A stretch of 64,000 nt of DNA from Neobacillus sp. PS2-9 (lineage in GTDB: Bacteria; Bacillota; Bacilli; Bacillales; Cytobacillaceae), in NCBI RefSeq assembly GCF_030915525.1, contig NZ_CP133269.1:2577001-2641000 (forward strand). The letters run 5' to 3'. Both the position numbers and the translations under genes were made by a program. The notes beneath the pieces were generated by a model. That model was not told the DNA's origin. It saw only the letters and a list, made by a program, of their open reading frames with translations, and searched no databases. Below, piece by piece: positions 19,281 to 28,800 of the stretch (the stretch's first letter is position 1; each line of letters begins with the position of its first letter).

Positions 19281-19894
19281 GTGGATTGGAGTTTAGTTTG
19301 GAAGGCTGTCCTTATTGTACTTTTTGGTACATTAATATTAAGAATAGCTGGAAAAAAAACAATTTCTCAAATGACCATAGCCGAAACAGTAATTATGATT
19401 GCAATTGGTTCTCTACTTATTCAACCCGTCGCTGGTGAAAAACTAGGAAACACATTTTTGGTCGGTGCGGTTTTAGTAGCAACCCTTATTACATTAGAAT
19501 TTTTACAAATAAAATTGATATTTTTGAAAAACTCTTTACAGGCAAATCAAAAGTACTCATTGAAAATGGAATTATAAATGAAAAGAATTTAAAGAAGTTG
19601 AGATTAACCGTTGACCAACTTGAGATGAATTTACGCCAGAAAAATATTGCAAAATTTAGTGATGTTCAATGGGCAACTTTAGAACCAAATGGACAATTAG
19701 GTTTTACCCTTATACCAGAAGCACAGCCAGTGACAAAAAAAGATTTTGCTGAGTTAGTAGAAATGATCTCAGCAAACCATTTAAATTTCGTACAACTTAG
19801 TAATCAACTCAATCCTCAAAATCAGCAACCTAATATTTTTACTGAAGTAAAAAACCAAGAACATCCGTTTCCACCCCCTAGACATTTGCAATAA
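19281..19894 (+). pseudogene. DUF421 (YetF/YdfS family) membrane protein, frameshifted
   Basis: GTG at 19281 after AAGGGAG opens VDWSLVWKAVLIVLFGTL..., which has the three N-terminal helices and GKKTISQMTIAE segment of the DUF421 family, and the frame closes at 19577. From about 19512 the family continues in another frame as IDIFEKLFTGKSKVLIENGI, then NEKNLKKLRLTVDQLEMNLR and RQKNIAKFSDVQWATLEPNG, to 19894. One missing base in the A run near 19509-19512 (expected LQIKFDIFE) explains it. Restored length would be 204 residues. YetF-type proteins are found in spore and cell envelopes of Bacillus with no settled role. Confidence 0.82.
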
Positions 19895-20008
19895 TAAGAC
19901 AAACACGCTAATTATTTATCTTTTGCGAACTAATCTATTGTAAATTCACGTTAATTATGTATAATTCATAGTATAACTATAGGAATTAAATGAACAGGAG
20001 GTCCGCTT

Positions 20009-20185
20009 ATGCGCTTTCTAAAAAATCTCTTTGTTGAACATTGTCCTAAATGTAATAAAGTATTAGAAACTCACCGTTCCAATACCTTAAAAGCAATCGT
20101 GATAAAGTCATGTCCGGATCAACATTATCAAAAGGAATTTCATCCTGCCTTTGAAACATATATTGAAAGCGATAGGGTTTCATAA
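20009..20185 (+). CDS. 58-residue protein with two Cys pairs, unknown
   Basis: ATG at 20009 is preceded by a strong CAGGAGGT site 6-7 bases away. The 58-residue protein has CPKC at residues 12-15 and a second Cys in KSCPDQHY at residue 35, followed by acidic and aromatic residues. The single CxxC plus C/H residues could bind one zinc, but the full ribbon pattern is not evident. A long hairpin follows the stop. I do not recognise the family; the ribosome site and terminator make it a real gene. Confidence 0.65.
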   Translation: MRFLKNLFVEHCPKCNKVLETHRSNTLKAIVIKSCPDQHYQKEFHPAFETYIESDRVS

Positions 20186-20196
20186 ATTTTATAAAA

Positions 20197-20249
20197 ATAA
20201 CATGAAAAAACAGAACGAAAAAAACTTCGTTCTGTTTTTTCATGTTATT
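20197..20249. terminator. Long bidirectional terminator
   Basis: A 24-bp perfect stem, AATAACATGAAAAAACAG... with its complement starting TTCGTTCTG at 20226, around a short A-rich loop. It separates the 58-residue gene and the convergent potassium transporter gene. Confidence 0.9.
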
Positions 20250-20261
20250 AAGAATCAATAG

Positions 20262-21611
20262 TTACCCAATTAAAATTTTTTCTTCAGCGTATCTCACTTT
20301 AGATTCAGGACGGTTGGACATTAGCGCGAATGCCATCGTTAATGGTCCAATTCTACCAATAAACATAAGGAATGTAATAAGTAATTTTCCCAGTGGTGAA
20401 AGATGCCCTGTTAAACCTGTCGATAATCCGACAGTCCCAAAGGCAGAAATGGTTTCAAAAAGAATGTCAACCATGTCTGCTTTTTCGGTGAAAGTTAATA
20501 AGAAGAATATGATGAATATAAAAATTATAGCTGTAACACCAATTGACAAAGACTTGTTAACCAATCTCCATGATATTCGTCTTCTAAAAATATTTACATC
20601 TTCTCTATTTGTTAGTACAGACCAAAAAGCCAACATAATAATGGCGAATGTGGTGACCTTTATTCCTCCACCTGTAGAACCGGAAGAGGCTCCAATAAAC
20701 ATCAAGGCCATCATAAATACTAGTGATGATAGTGTCATATCTCCAATAGGAATTGTATTAAAACCAGCTGTTCTGGTAACCACACCCTGAAAATAAGAAC
20801 CCCATAATTTGTCATTTAAGCTAAGGTTTCCAATTGTATGCGGATTATTAAATTCTGCGACAAATATAATTAAAAACCCAACAACATTTAGAATTAAGGT
20901 CATAAGTAGAGCTATTTTTGAGTGGAGAGACAGCTTTCTCAGTGATTTTTTTTGCCAGACCTCTAAAATAACCGTAAATCCTATTCCCCCAATGATAAAT
21001 AAAAAAGTGACGGCTAGATTTACGGTAGGGTCACCCACCCATTTACTTAAATTATCAGGTTCGAGTCCAAAACCAGCATTATTAAAAGCTGAAACTGAAT
21101 GAAAAATAGCGTAGTAAATGGCTTTTCCCCATGGCATTTCATATGACCATCTGATTGCTAAAGCAGTAGCCCCAAGAATTTCAACGATTAAGGTAATACG
21201 GATTATTTTGCGGACAAGCTGTACGACCCCAGAAAGTGTAAAAAGATTTAGAGAATCCTGTAATAGCAGCCTCTCTTTTAAGCCAATTTTCTTTCCTAGA
21301 ATAATGAACATTAATATACCTGTCGTCATAAATCCCCAACCGCCTATTTGAATGAGACAGAGAAGGACAATTTGTCCGAAAAGGGTAAAAGTGGTACCAG
21401 TATCCACAACAGCTAAACCTGTTACGCACACTGCAGAAGTTGCTTCAAACAGAGCGTTAATAAAGTTAAGTCCCCGCCCTTCTTCATAGGTTGAAAAAGG
21501 AAGCATTAACAAGATTGTACCAATTACAATTAAGGTAGCAAACCCAATTGCCAGTATTTGTGCAGGATGTAACTTAATCAGGTTACCCCTTTTTTTAAAT
21601 AAATTCACCAT
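20262..21611 (-). CDS. TrkH/KtrB-family potassium or sodium uptake channel subunit
   Basis: A 449-residue integral membrane protein of the TrkH/TrkG/KtrB family. It has about eight membrane spans in four M1-P-M2 repeats; selectivity-filter turns are visible as SAVCVTGLA near residue 60, SAFNNAGFG near 180, RTAGFN near 285 and SAFGTVGLS near 395. The Gly in each filter is present. KtrB-type proteins import K+ with a cytoplasmic KtrA/KtrC RCK subunit, which is not in this window, so this looks like an isolated KtrD-like gene. The ATG at 21611 has GGGGGC just upstream; an ATG five codons earlier is the alternative start. Confidence 0.9.
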   Translation of the reverse strand: MVNLFKKRGNLIKLHPAQILAIGFATLIVIGTILLMLPFSTYEEGRGLNFINALFEATSAVCVTGLAVVDTGTTFTLFGQIVLLCLIQIGGWGFMTTGILMFIILGKKIGLKERLLLQDSLNLFTLSGVVQLVRKIIRITLIVEILGATALAIRWSYEMPWGKAIYYAIFHSVSAFNNAGFGLEPDNLSKWVGDPTVNLAVTFLFIIGGIGFTVILEVWQKKSLRKLSLHSKIALLMTLILNVVGFLIIFVAEFNNPHTIGNLSLNDKLWGSYFQGVVTRTAGFNTIPIGDMTLSSLVFMMALMFIGASSGSTGGGIKVTTFAIIMLAFWSVLTNREDVNIFRRRISWRLVNKSLSIGVTAIIFIFIIFFLLTFTEKADMVDILFETISAFGTVGLSTGLTGHLSPLGKLLITFLMFIGRIGPLTMAFALMSNRPESKVRYAEEKILIG

Positions 21612-21818
21612 TTCGCCCCCATCCAATCAATGCAGATACAGTTTAATACCCCTTTTTTAATAAAAAATCACAATGAGCATATATACTCTATGGTCTCCTG
21701 ATTTCCAATATGTATCAAACCTGGTAATTTCAAAATTTATTACGAATCATATCTTACTATTACAAGAATAATTTGTAAATATGATTATTGACTTACAGGA
21801 AATTGGGGTAAGAACAAA

Positions 21819-21934
21819 AGGCGGAAGCGCCTCGTTCAGCCCCGACAGGCAAATGTTCTTCGGCGGGAAAAGTCCGCCTTTTGACTTTTCTTGCCGAAGG
21901 TTATTTGACCCGAGGGGCTAGGCGCTGGAGCTAG
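21819..21934. repeat. Structured GC-rich intergenic repeat of a second type
   Basis: A 116-bp segment much richer in GC than its surroundings. Outer arms AGCGCCT/AGGCGCT and CAGCCCC/GGGGCT can pair, with an inner CGGCGGGAAAAGTCCGCC hairpin. It is followed by CAGTTATCCACAC. I recognise this sequence type as a common intergenic repeat of Bacillaceae genomes, from memory. Only one copy is in this window. The rest of 21612-22030 is AT-rich and carries no gene. Confidence 0.6.
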
Positions 21935-21990
21935 ATTCAACAACTAGTTCAGTTATCCACACTTGGATCCTTTTTCCTAAACAATTAAAA

Positions 21991-22025
21991 AGGAGGCTGA
22001 CTCTTATATTTTGAGTCAGCCCCCT
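21991..22025 (-). terminator. Terminator of the CNNM/CBS gene
   Basis: GGCTGACTC at 21995-22003 pairs with GAGTCAGCC at 22013-22021; the minus strand then reads TCCTTTTTAATTG. Confidence 0.88.
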
Positions 22026-22030
22026 ATTAT

Positions 22031-23338
22031 TTACGCGTAGGATTCTTGGTTTATTTTTAAGATTTGTAATGACTTAATATGATATCCGTCGATTTCAAGA
22101 ACTTTAAATTCATAGTCGTTATATTTCAATGTATCACCTTCGACTACATCCATCCTTTCAGACAAGATCCATCCACCAATTGTATCCATATCTGTATTTT
22201 CCAGATCTAAACCAAATAAGTCATTAATCTCATCTATAAGAACTTTTCCATCTACAATGGTTTTCGTTTCACTAATTTTATTAATATCAGGTACCTCATC
22301 CGCATCAAATTCATCCCGGATTTCCCCAACAATTTCTTCTAATATATCCTCAACCGTCACTAATCCAGCGGTTCCGCCATATTCATCCATCAAGATTGCC
22401 ATATGCACTCGTTCTTTTTGCATTTTAACTAGTAAGTCATGGATAGGAATGGATTCAATCACTTGTATCACTGGACGAACATACTCCTCGATTGGTGCTT
22501 CTACATTTTTACCTTTTATATATTCAGTAAAAACCTCTTTCATGTTCACCATACCCACGATGTTATCTTTCTCTCCATCAATGACGGGGTATCTTGTATA
22601 ATTCTCTGTGGTAACAATTTGCAAACATTCATCCAAGGATTGTGAAATATCAAATGCTACAATTTCTGTTCGTGGCACCATAATTTCGTTTGCGTGCCGA
22701 TCATCAAATTCAAAAATGTTATTCACATATTTATATTCAGATTGATTAATTTCACCACTTTTATAACTCTCTGAAATGATTAACTGCAGTTCTTCCTCAG
22801 AGTGTGCCACTTCATGTTCAGAAGCAGGCTTTAACCCAAACATTCCCGTTACTAAACGTGCTGAACCATTCAGCGCTTTGATAAAAGGGTACATTATTTT
22901 ATAAAACAGAATCATAGGCCTTGCAAAGGTCAGTGTAACAGTTTCAGCTTTTTGAATTGCGAAAGTCTTTGGTGCTAGTTCACCAACCACAACATGAATA
23001 AATGTTACAGAAGCAAACGCAAGGATAAATGATAGGACGCTTGAAATTGACTCTGGTAGTTGAAAATGGATAAACAAAGGATGAAGAATATGTTCCACTG
23101 TAGGTTCACCCAACCAACCTAACCCCAACGCTGTCACGGTAATCCCTAATTGACAGGCTGATAGATATTCATCTAGATTTGTTACAATCGTCTTCGCAAA
23201 GATGGCGTTTTTGTTCCCTTCAGCAACTAACTGATCAATTCGCGACCCGCGGATTTTAACAATAGCAAACTCATAAGATACGAAAAATGCTGTAAAAGCA
23301 ATTAAAATTGCTATTATTATTAAATTACCAATAATCAA
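22031..23338 (-). CDS. CNNM-CBS-CorC family membrane protein (hemolysin-family, putative Mg2+ efflux)
   Basis: A 435-residue protein with an N-terminal CNNM/DUF21 membrane domain (about residues 1-190, four helices, LGWLGEPTVEHIL and ELAPKTFAIQKAE motifs), two CBS domains (about 205-330, MVPRTEIVAFD and AILMDEYGGTAGLVT), and a C-terminal CorC_HlyC domain. B. subtilis homologues of this layout include YhdP (MpfA), reported in Mg2+ efflux, and YugS, YqhB, YrkA. The start is TTG at 23338 with AAGGAG four bases before it. A small hairpin covers that site. Ion specificity is inferred from the family. Confidence 0.88.
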   Translation of the reverse strand: MIIGNLIIIAILIAFTAFFVSYEFAIVKIRGSRIDQLVAEGNKNAIFAKTIVTNLDEYLSACQLGITVTALGLGWLGEPTVEHILHPLFIHFQLPESISSVLSFILAFASVTFIHVVVGELAPKTFAIQKAETVTLTFARPMILFYKIMYPFIKALNGSARLVTGMFGLKPASEHEVAHSEEELQLIISESYKSGEINQSEYKYVNNIFEFDDRHANEIMVPRTEIVAFDISQSLDECLQIVTTENYTRYPVIDGEKDNIVGMVNMKEVFTEYIKGKNVEAPIEEYVRPVIQVIESIPIHDLLVKMQKERVHMAILMDEYGGTAGLVTVEDILEEIVGEIRDEFDADEVPDINKISETKTIVDGKVLIDEINDLFGLDLENTDMDTIGGWILSERMDVVEGDTLKYNDYEFKVLEIDGYHIKSLQILKINQESYA

Positions 23339-23342
23339 TGGT

Positions 23343-23365
23343 CTCCTTACTAAAATAAAGTAAGG
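23343..23365 (-). promoter_or_regulatory. Hairpin that hides the ribosome site of the CNNM gene
   Basis: On minus, CCTTAC and GTAAGG form a 6-bp hairpin (23345-23350 with 23360-23365) whose second arm contains the AAGG of the AAGGAG ribosome site before the TTG start. A second AGGAGGT stands upstream of the hairpin without a start codon. It may tune translation; no known riboswitch class is recognised. Confidence 0.4.
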
Positions 23366-23504
23366 ATTACACCTCCTGTTTATATAAGGAATCTATTTAC
23401 TTATTAAATTTCTAAGGAACAAGTTGTTAAAGGAAAACTCCCTTTAACAAATAATTATACCACGATAAACCGTACAGTCAACGTTACGGTATTGAATGGT
23501 AAAG

Positions 23505-23550
23505 CAAAAAAGATATAAATCTTCTCCCTAATTTGGAAAAGATCTATATC
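23505..23550 (-). terminator. Terminator of mapB
   Basis: GATATAAATCTTCTCC pairs with GGAAAAGATCTATATC with two mismatches; the minus strand then has TTTTTTGC. Confidence 0.8.
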
Positions 23551-23580
23551 CATTCTAAATATGATTAGGCATACCTTCCT

Positions 23581-24348
<768 letters not shown>

Positions 24349-24358
24349 TTAATTATAA

Positions 24359-24540
24359 GGCTGTGTTAAAGAACATTGTTAATTTTTATACCCTGTTGAT
24401 TGGTTCGGAAGGCACGAAGACTCCTGTGGGAGTGTGGTTCAGGTGAGACCCCGCAGGCGCAAGCGCCGAGGAGGCTCACCGAAACGCCCACGAACCGCTC
24501 GCGCCTGGAGCGGAAATCAACAGACAAGTTTAACATAGCC
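24359..24540 (+). mobile_element. MITE-like element, copy 2
   Basis: A 182-bp copy from GGCTGTGTTAAAG to GTTTAACATAGCC with the same internal hairpins as the other copies. Flanks AATTATAA and TTTAATAA do not form a clean 8-bp duplication, so this insertion is older or its flanks have changed. It lies between the divergent mapB and chdC genes. Confidence 0.82.
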
Positions 24541-24628
24541 TTTAATAAAAATCTCCATTCTTAGATTGTACCTATACTGCCGCAAAAATCCAAGTAACTA
24601 GATCTTTTTGTGAAATCAGTCCATGTAA

Positions 24629-24642
24629 GTGATATAAATCAC
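24629..24642. promoter_or_regulatory. CRP/FNR-type palindrome upstream of chdC
   Basis: GTGATATAAATCAC has the form GTGA-N6-TCAC, the core recognised by Bacillus Fnr and related CRP-family regulators (TGTGA-N6-TCACA). Both outer bases deviate. Its centre is about 80 bp before the start codon. A TATCAT at 24665-24670 would be a -10 suited to class II activation. Confidence 0.45.
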
Positions 24643-24654
24643 GACATTCTCAAA

Positions 24655-24669
24655 TGAAAATATTTATCA
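24655..24669. promoter_or_regulatory. Fur-box-like sequence upstream of chdC
   Basis: TGAAAATATTTATCA matches 13 of the 15 positions of the 7-1-7 Fur box (TGATAATNATTATCA), differing symmetrically at positions 4 and 9 from the arms. It would fit iron control of a haem gene. PerR or another Fur family protein is the alternative. Confidence 0.4.
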
Positions 24670-24714
24670 TTTACACTATGAAGATGTTATTAATTAATAC
24701 TTGGAGTGATTATA

Positions 24715-25458
24715 ATGAATCAAGCAATGAAAACGATTGAAGGATGGTATTGCTTACATGACTTTAGGATGTTTGACTGGGAGAAATGGAAATCAGCCTC
24801 TGAGGAAGAACGTGAGCACGCGATATATGAAATCAAAGAATTAATTAATAAGTGGGATAAAATAGAATCAGAACAAAGAGGAAGTCATTCGGTGTATACG
24901 ATTGTAGGTCAAAAAGCAGATATTATGTTTATGATCTTGCGCCCTACTATGAAAGAACTCAATATAGTAGAAACAGAATTCAGTAAAACTTCATTTGCTA
25001 ATTTCACAAAACCAGCCTACTCTTATCTATCTGTAATAGAAAAAAGTAGTTACTCTCAAGCAGCAACAAATCCTTACGAAGATCCTGCAATAAGAGCTAA
25101 GCTATACCCTGTCATACCAAAAACTGAATATGTTTGTTTTTATCCAATGAGTAAATTACGTGGTGAAAAGACTAATTGGTTTATGCTGCCGATGGAAGAA
25201 CGAAAAAGATTGATGTTTGAACACATTGATACGGGTAGACCATATACCGATCAGGTAAAACGAATAGTTACGGGCTCTGTAGGATTTGATGACTATGAAT
25301 GGGGTGTCACATTATTTAGTAATGATGCACTTCAATTTAAAAAATTAATTTATGAAACAAGATTTGACGAAGTAAGTGCCGTTTACGGTATATTTGGTTC
25401 CTTCTTTATTGGGAATCTTTTAAAACAAGAAGAAATGGAACAAATTTTTCATATCTAA
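24715..25458 (+). CDS. chdC: Coproheme decarboxylase (HemQ/ChdC, chlorite dismutase family)
   Basis: A 247-residue cytoplasmic protein that converts coproheme III to haem b, the last step of the Gram-positive haem pathway. It aligns throughout with B. subtilis YwfI/HemQ as I recall it: KTIEGWYCLHDFRMFDW, IVGQKADIMFMILRPTM, the catalytic Tyr in YVCFYPMSKLRG, the proximal His in LMFEHIDTGR near residue 170, and the highly conserved VGFDDYEWGVTLFS. No residue needed for activity is missing. Start ATG 24715 after GGAGTG. It stands alone here, so it may be the only copy moved, or a paralogue; the standard ywfI-pta context is absent. Confidence 0.9.
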   Translation: MNQAMKTIEGWYCLHDFRMFDWEKWKSASEEEREHAIYEIKELINKWDKIESEQRGSHSVYTIVGQKADIMFMILRPTMKELNIVETEFSKTSFANFTKPAYSYLSVIEKSSYSQAATNPYEDPAIRAKLYPVIPKTEYVCFYPMSKLRGEKTNWFMLPMEERKRLMFEHIDTGRPYTDQVKRIVTGSVGFDDYEWGVTLFSNDALQFKKLIYETRFDEVSAVYGIFGSFFIGNLLKQEEMEQIFHI

Positions 25459-25474
25459 ACTTAAGTGGAACAGG

Positions 25475-25508
25475 AGGCTGAATCCATTGCTAATGGATCA
25501 GCCTTTTA
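25475..25508. terminator. Bidirectional terminator between chdC and MFS gene
   Basis: AGGCTGAATCCATT pairs with AATGGATCAGCCT with one bulge, flanked by TTTTA on plus. Confidence 0.8.
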
Positions 25509-25521
25509 TCGTTGTTCCTTT

Positions 25522-26742
25522 TTACTGCAGCTTCCAAAGTAAAGTTCGTCGGTAAAAGAGAAAGATAATTACATTTACTACCGCTGAACTAATAAATATG
25601 GAAGAAGTCCCCCACCAGTTAATCATCCACCCTGAGAAAAGCATACTAATCGGCATGCCAATTCTGAACAAAGAACCTGTTAGTCCTCCAATTCTCCCCA
25701 TAAATTCAGAAGGTGTTTGCTCATGTCTAAACGTATAAGCACAAATAATATAAATAGTAGTGGAATATCCGTTTAATAGTAAACAAAGGGCCAATAGATA
25801 AAGATGGTTTGTTAAATAAAAGCCTGCATATGCGATGGAATTTCCAACAATAGCAGCCCCAAATAATACTCCCAATTTAAACCGAATTCTTAAACGATTG
25901 ATAGTTAAACTAGCGATTAATCCCCCTACTCCAGCTGTAGCTAAAATAATCGAAAGAACAGAATTTGATAGATGTAAATCTGCTGTTCCAAAAATTAATA
26001 CAGTATTACTGACAACAATCATAGTGCAGTTGATGAATAAAATGAACAATGTCATGGTTTTGAGTGCTTTATTTTTCGTAAAAACATCCCAACCCTCTTT
26101 AAAATCGTACCAGAACGAGTTTTTACTCCCTTTTTTCACAGGTTCATTTACCGAAAGATTCATAATTAAGAAATAGGCCAATACGTATAAAATCACTGTT
26201 AAAAATAAACCTTGGGTCTTGTTGGCAAATAAAAGGACAAACCCTAAGAAGACTGGACCCATAATCCCAACAAAAGTTTCAATAAATGAAAGTTTTGCAT
26301 TTGCGCTTGTTAGCAGCGGAAGAGGCACACTTAATTTAATAAGACTCACTTGGGTATTAAAAAATCCATAATTTAGTGTCATTAAGATAAATCCAAACAA
26401 ATAAAAGAGAATTGGTTTGTATAAGTGCGCCCCAAACATACCATACATGATAAGTAGGACGACCGCTTGAATGAGAATCATCCACATAGCCCATTTCTTT
26501 TTATTCACTCGGTCCACAATGATCCCGACAACTATTCCAAAGAATAAATTCGGTAATAGTTCAGCCGTCCTCATTGATGTCATAACGATTGAAGAACCTT
26601 CTGATAAATCATACATAATTAACGGTAAAAGAAGTTCATAGATTTTATTTCCAATATTTAATAACAAACTAGCAGCAAGTAGGAAAGTGAATTCCTTGTA
26701 TTGCCAAATAGTAACCTTTTGATAAGACTGATCAACTGCCAT
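25522..26742 (-). CDS. MFS transporter (enterobactin-exporter/MFS_3 type)
   Basis: A 406-residue membrane protein with about 12 helices. The loop motif IIVDRVNKKKWAMW between helices 2 and 3 corresponds to the MFS motif A, and GPVFLGFVLLF to motif C. The C-terminal half begins after a basic loop SVNEPVKKGSKNSFWYDFKEGW. The start follows AAAGGAG. It lies downstream of an SgrR-like regulator gene on the same strand with a terminator in between, so the pair may be functionally linked. Substrate unknown; efflux of a small molecule is most likely by family. Confidence 0.85.
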   Translation of the reverse strand: MAVDQSYQKVTIWQYKEFTFLLAASLLLNIGNKIYELLLPLIMYDLSEGSSIVMTSMRTAELLPNLFFGIVVGIIVDRVNKKKWAMWMILIQAVVLLIMYGMFGAHLYKPILFYLFGFILMTLNYGFFNTQVSLIKLSVPLPLLTSANAKLSFIETFVGIMGPVFLGFVLLFANKTQGLFLTVILYVLAYFLIMNLSVNEPVKKGSKNSFWYDFKEGWDVFTKNKALKTMTLFILFINCTMIVVSNTVLIFGTADLHLSNSVLSIILATAGVGGLIASLTINRLRIRFKLGVLFGAAIVGNSIAYAGFYLTNHLYLLALCLLLNGYSTTIYIICAYTFRHEQTPSEFMGRIGGLTGSLFRIGMPISMLFSGWMINWWGTSSIFISSAVVNVIIFLFYRRTLLWKLQ

Positions 26743-26843
26743 TAGATTTGCTCCTTTGCTTTCTTATTCTATTTTCATTGTACATTGGCATTGACCAGCT
26801 AAAAATCGTAAAACTTTTTCTTTTTTTTCATGTTTTCCAACTA

Positions 26844-26868
26844 AAAAGAAGCCATTAGGCTTCTTTAT
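26844..26868 (-). terminator. Terminator of the SgrR-like gene
   Basis: AAAGAAGCC pairs with GGCTTCTTT around ATTA; minus strand then continues TTTAG. It overlaps the stop of the gene. Confidence 0.8.
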
Positions 26869-28679
26869 TCATCTGCATTGAACTTGTCAATTTTAGTTTT
26901 CTTGTACCACAGGTCCTTAAAGTCAATCCACATTCTTGAGTTAAAGGAAACTCCTTCTAAAGTGGTATCATAGGAAACTTCCACTTGTTTATGAACTAAG
27001 AAACCTAAGACGCCTTCCTCAACAAGGAACTTTTCGAGTTCCCGATACTTCTTTATTCTTTTAGAAGGATGGATTTCTTTTTTAATTTTTGTTATTCTTT
27101 CATTCATTGTTTCTTTCATTTGAATCGTTAAAAAAGGATAAATAAACCCTCTTTCAAATAGGAATAACTCAAATAGGGAAATGAAGTTACCATTTGGCGT
27201 TCCTTCAAATAAAACCATATCTGCCTCATCTAACATCTGATGATTTTGAATTTTATCCCACTCCACAATCATAACTATCACGTTTAAGCCCTTTTCTATT
27301 AATTGTTGTTGTATAAAATAGGCATCATGTGCGTGCCGATTGTAAGTAAGAAGTGTCAATTTTTCTCCGCTATATCCTGTTGAAGTTAAATTCTCTTTAA
27401 AAGTAACCTTTGTTTCTTTTTCGAAGATAGGAGAATGTGCGTTCATTTCTTCTGTTATCATAAAGCCATTGGCAACACCCAACCTTGGTTTTCCTAATTG
27501 AGTTAGTTTTTCTCGCTCAATATGGGAGAGTATGTATCTCCTTAACTTTAGATTTTGTATTGGACCACTTTTTGCTACATTCATAGTTAAAATGTTCGTT
27601 CCAGAAAAGATACTCTGTTTTTCATCCCAGTCCGTCATAGGTGTTGATGGACTTTCTCCAGTATCAAAAATAAGTCTCTTTTTTTCTTCCATATCTTCTC
27701 TTAAATCTTCTGGCAATCTAATAATCTCTACTTTGTCCAAATGTGGCCGTCCTCCAAAGTAGAATTCAAAGGCAGTTAATACGCAATGATCAGAATCAAC
27801 TGATTCTACTTTAAATGGTCCAGTCCCTATTGGTAGTTTAGCAAATCCTTCAGAAGGATCAAAAATATCAATGATAGACATCGGTGCGAACGAAACAAAA
27901 TATAGAAACAAAGAATTAGGCTCTTGTAGTTGAAAAAGAATCGAGTATTTTGATAGTATTTTTATCTCTTTTATATCACTAATAAGCCATTTATGTGGAG
28001 AATGCCATAATCTCATAATGGAATGTTTTACATCTTCAGCTGTTAATTCCCTTCCGTTATGGAACCGAACTCCCTTTCGCAAATAAAATAACCAGCTTTT
28101 TTTATCCTCACTGCATTCCCAATTATGTGAAAGACTTTTACGAAAGGATCTATTTTTATAGTCATATTCTACTAATGTGTTATAAACCTGCATCACGATA
28201 TGAGCATCCAAATCGAAAAAAACTTGAACCGGATCGATGGTAGTAAGTGGTCGGTAGATAGGGAATCTTAGGATTTCCAATTCCTCGTTATCTTTTGAAT
28301 TCACTTTCTTATAGCCAAAATAAGTAGAAACCCATTCCATAATAAAGGATTCTACCTTTGTGCCTTCCCCAAATTCTTTTACTAACTCCAAAGCTTTCAT
28401 AATCTCATTTTTATTTAAAAGCGCAAGAGTTTGTTGTTGTAAACTTTGCTCGAGATTTTCTAAAAAAATTATGGTAGAGCCGTTTCCTCTTCCCTTTCCC
28501 GAATGAAATTCAATTAGTTTTTCATCCTTTAACTTATTTAGAACGAGTTTGACGTTCCTTTGTGTGCAAAAAAGAATTTGAACTAAATCATTCATTGTAG
28601 TTCGAATAGGTACATGGTTTTCATACGCTTGAAAGGCACGTCTTAACATTAAAAAATAGTATAAATACTGAGAATTCAT
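26865..28679 (-). CDS. SgrR-family regulator (HTH plus solute-binding domain)
   Basis: A 604-residue cytoplasmic protein. The first 100 or so residues form a winged helix of the SgrR_N type (RTTMNDLVQILFCTQRNVKL, then VLNKLKDEKLIEFHSGKGRG), and residues from about 145 form an SBP_bac_5 oligopeptide-binding domain (SKSWLFYLRKGVRFHNGREL, TAEDVKHSIMRLWHS, PIGTGPFKVES). There is no signal peptide, so the binding domain senses an internal ligand. SgrR in E. coli responds to glucose phosphate; Bacillus homologues usually stand beside an MFS exporter, as here. Start ATG follows GGAGG. Ligand unknown. Confidence 0.85.
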   Translation of the reverse strand: MNSQYLYYFLMLRRAFQAYENHVPIRTTMNDLVQILFCTQRNVKLVLNKLKDEKLIEFHSGKGRGNGSTIIFLENLEQSLQQQTLALLNKNEIMKALELVKEFGEGTKVESFIMEWVSTYFGYKKVNSKDNEELEILRFPIYRPLTTIDPVQVFFDLDAHIVMQVYNTLVEYDYKNRSFRKSLSHNWECSEDKKSWLFYLRKGVRFHNGRELTAEDVKHSIMRLWHSPHKWLISDIKEIKILSKYSILFQLQEPNSLFLYFVSFAPMSIIDIFDPSEGFAKLPIGTGPFKVESVDSDHCVLTAFEFYFGGRPHLDKVEIIRLPEDLREDMEEKKRLIFDTGESPSTPMTDWDEKQSIFSGTNILTMNVAKSGPIQNLKLRRYILSHIEREKLTQLGKPRLGVANGFMITEEMNAHSPIFEKETKVTFKENLTSTGYSGEKLTLLTYNRHAHDAYFIQQQLIEKGLNVIVMIVEWDKIQNHQMLDEADMVLFEGTPNGNFISLFELFLFERGFIYPFLTIQMKETMNERITKIKKEIHPSKRIKKYRELEKFLVEEGVLGFLVHKQVEVSYDTTLEGVSFNSRMWIDFKDLWYKKTKIDKFNADE

Positions 28680-28742
28680 TCGAAACCTCCGATCGATTTC
28701 TATTTATTTCTATTTTATAGGTTATTTTCATTTGAAGAAACA

Positions 28743-28770
28743 AAAAAACACGCAGACAAAAAGTCTGCGC
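28743..28770 (-). terminator. Terminator of the pyruvate-kinase-like gene
   Basis: CGCAGAC at 28751-28757 pairs with GTCTGCG at 28763-28769; the minus strand then reads TGTTTTTTTG. Confidence 0.85.
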
Positions 28771-28800
28771 GGATGGTGATAATAAAAAAATCCTCATTGA

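Noticed and set aside
20242..20790. 182-codon plus-strand frame
   Set aside because: Antisense to the TrkH/KtrB gene, which has clear membrane and filter motifs.
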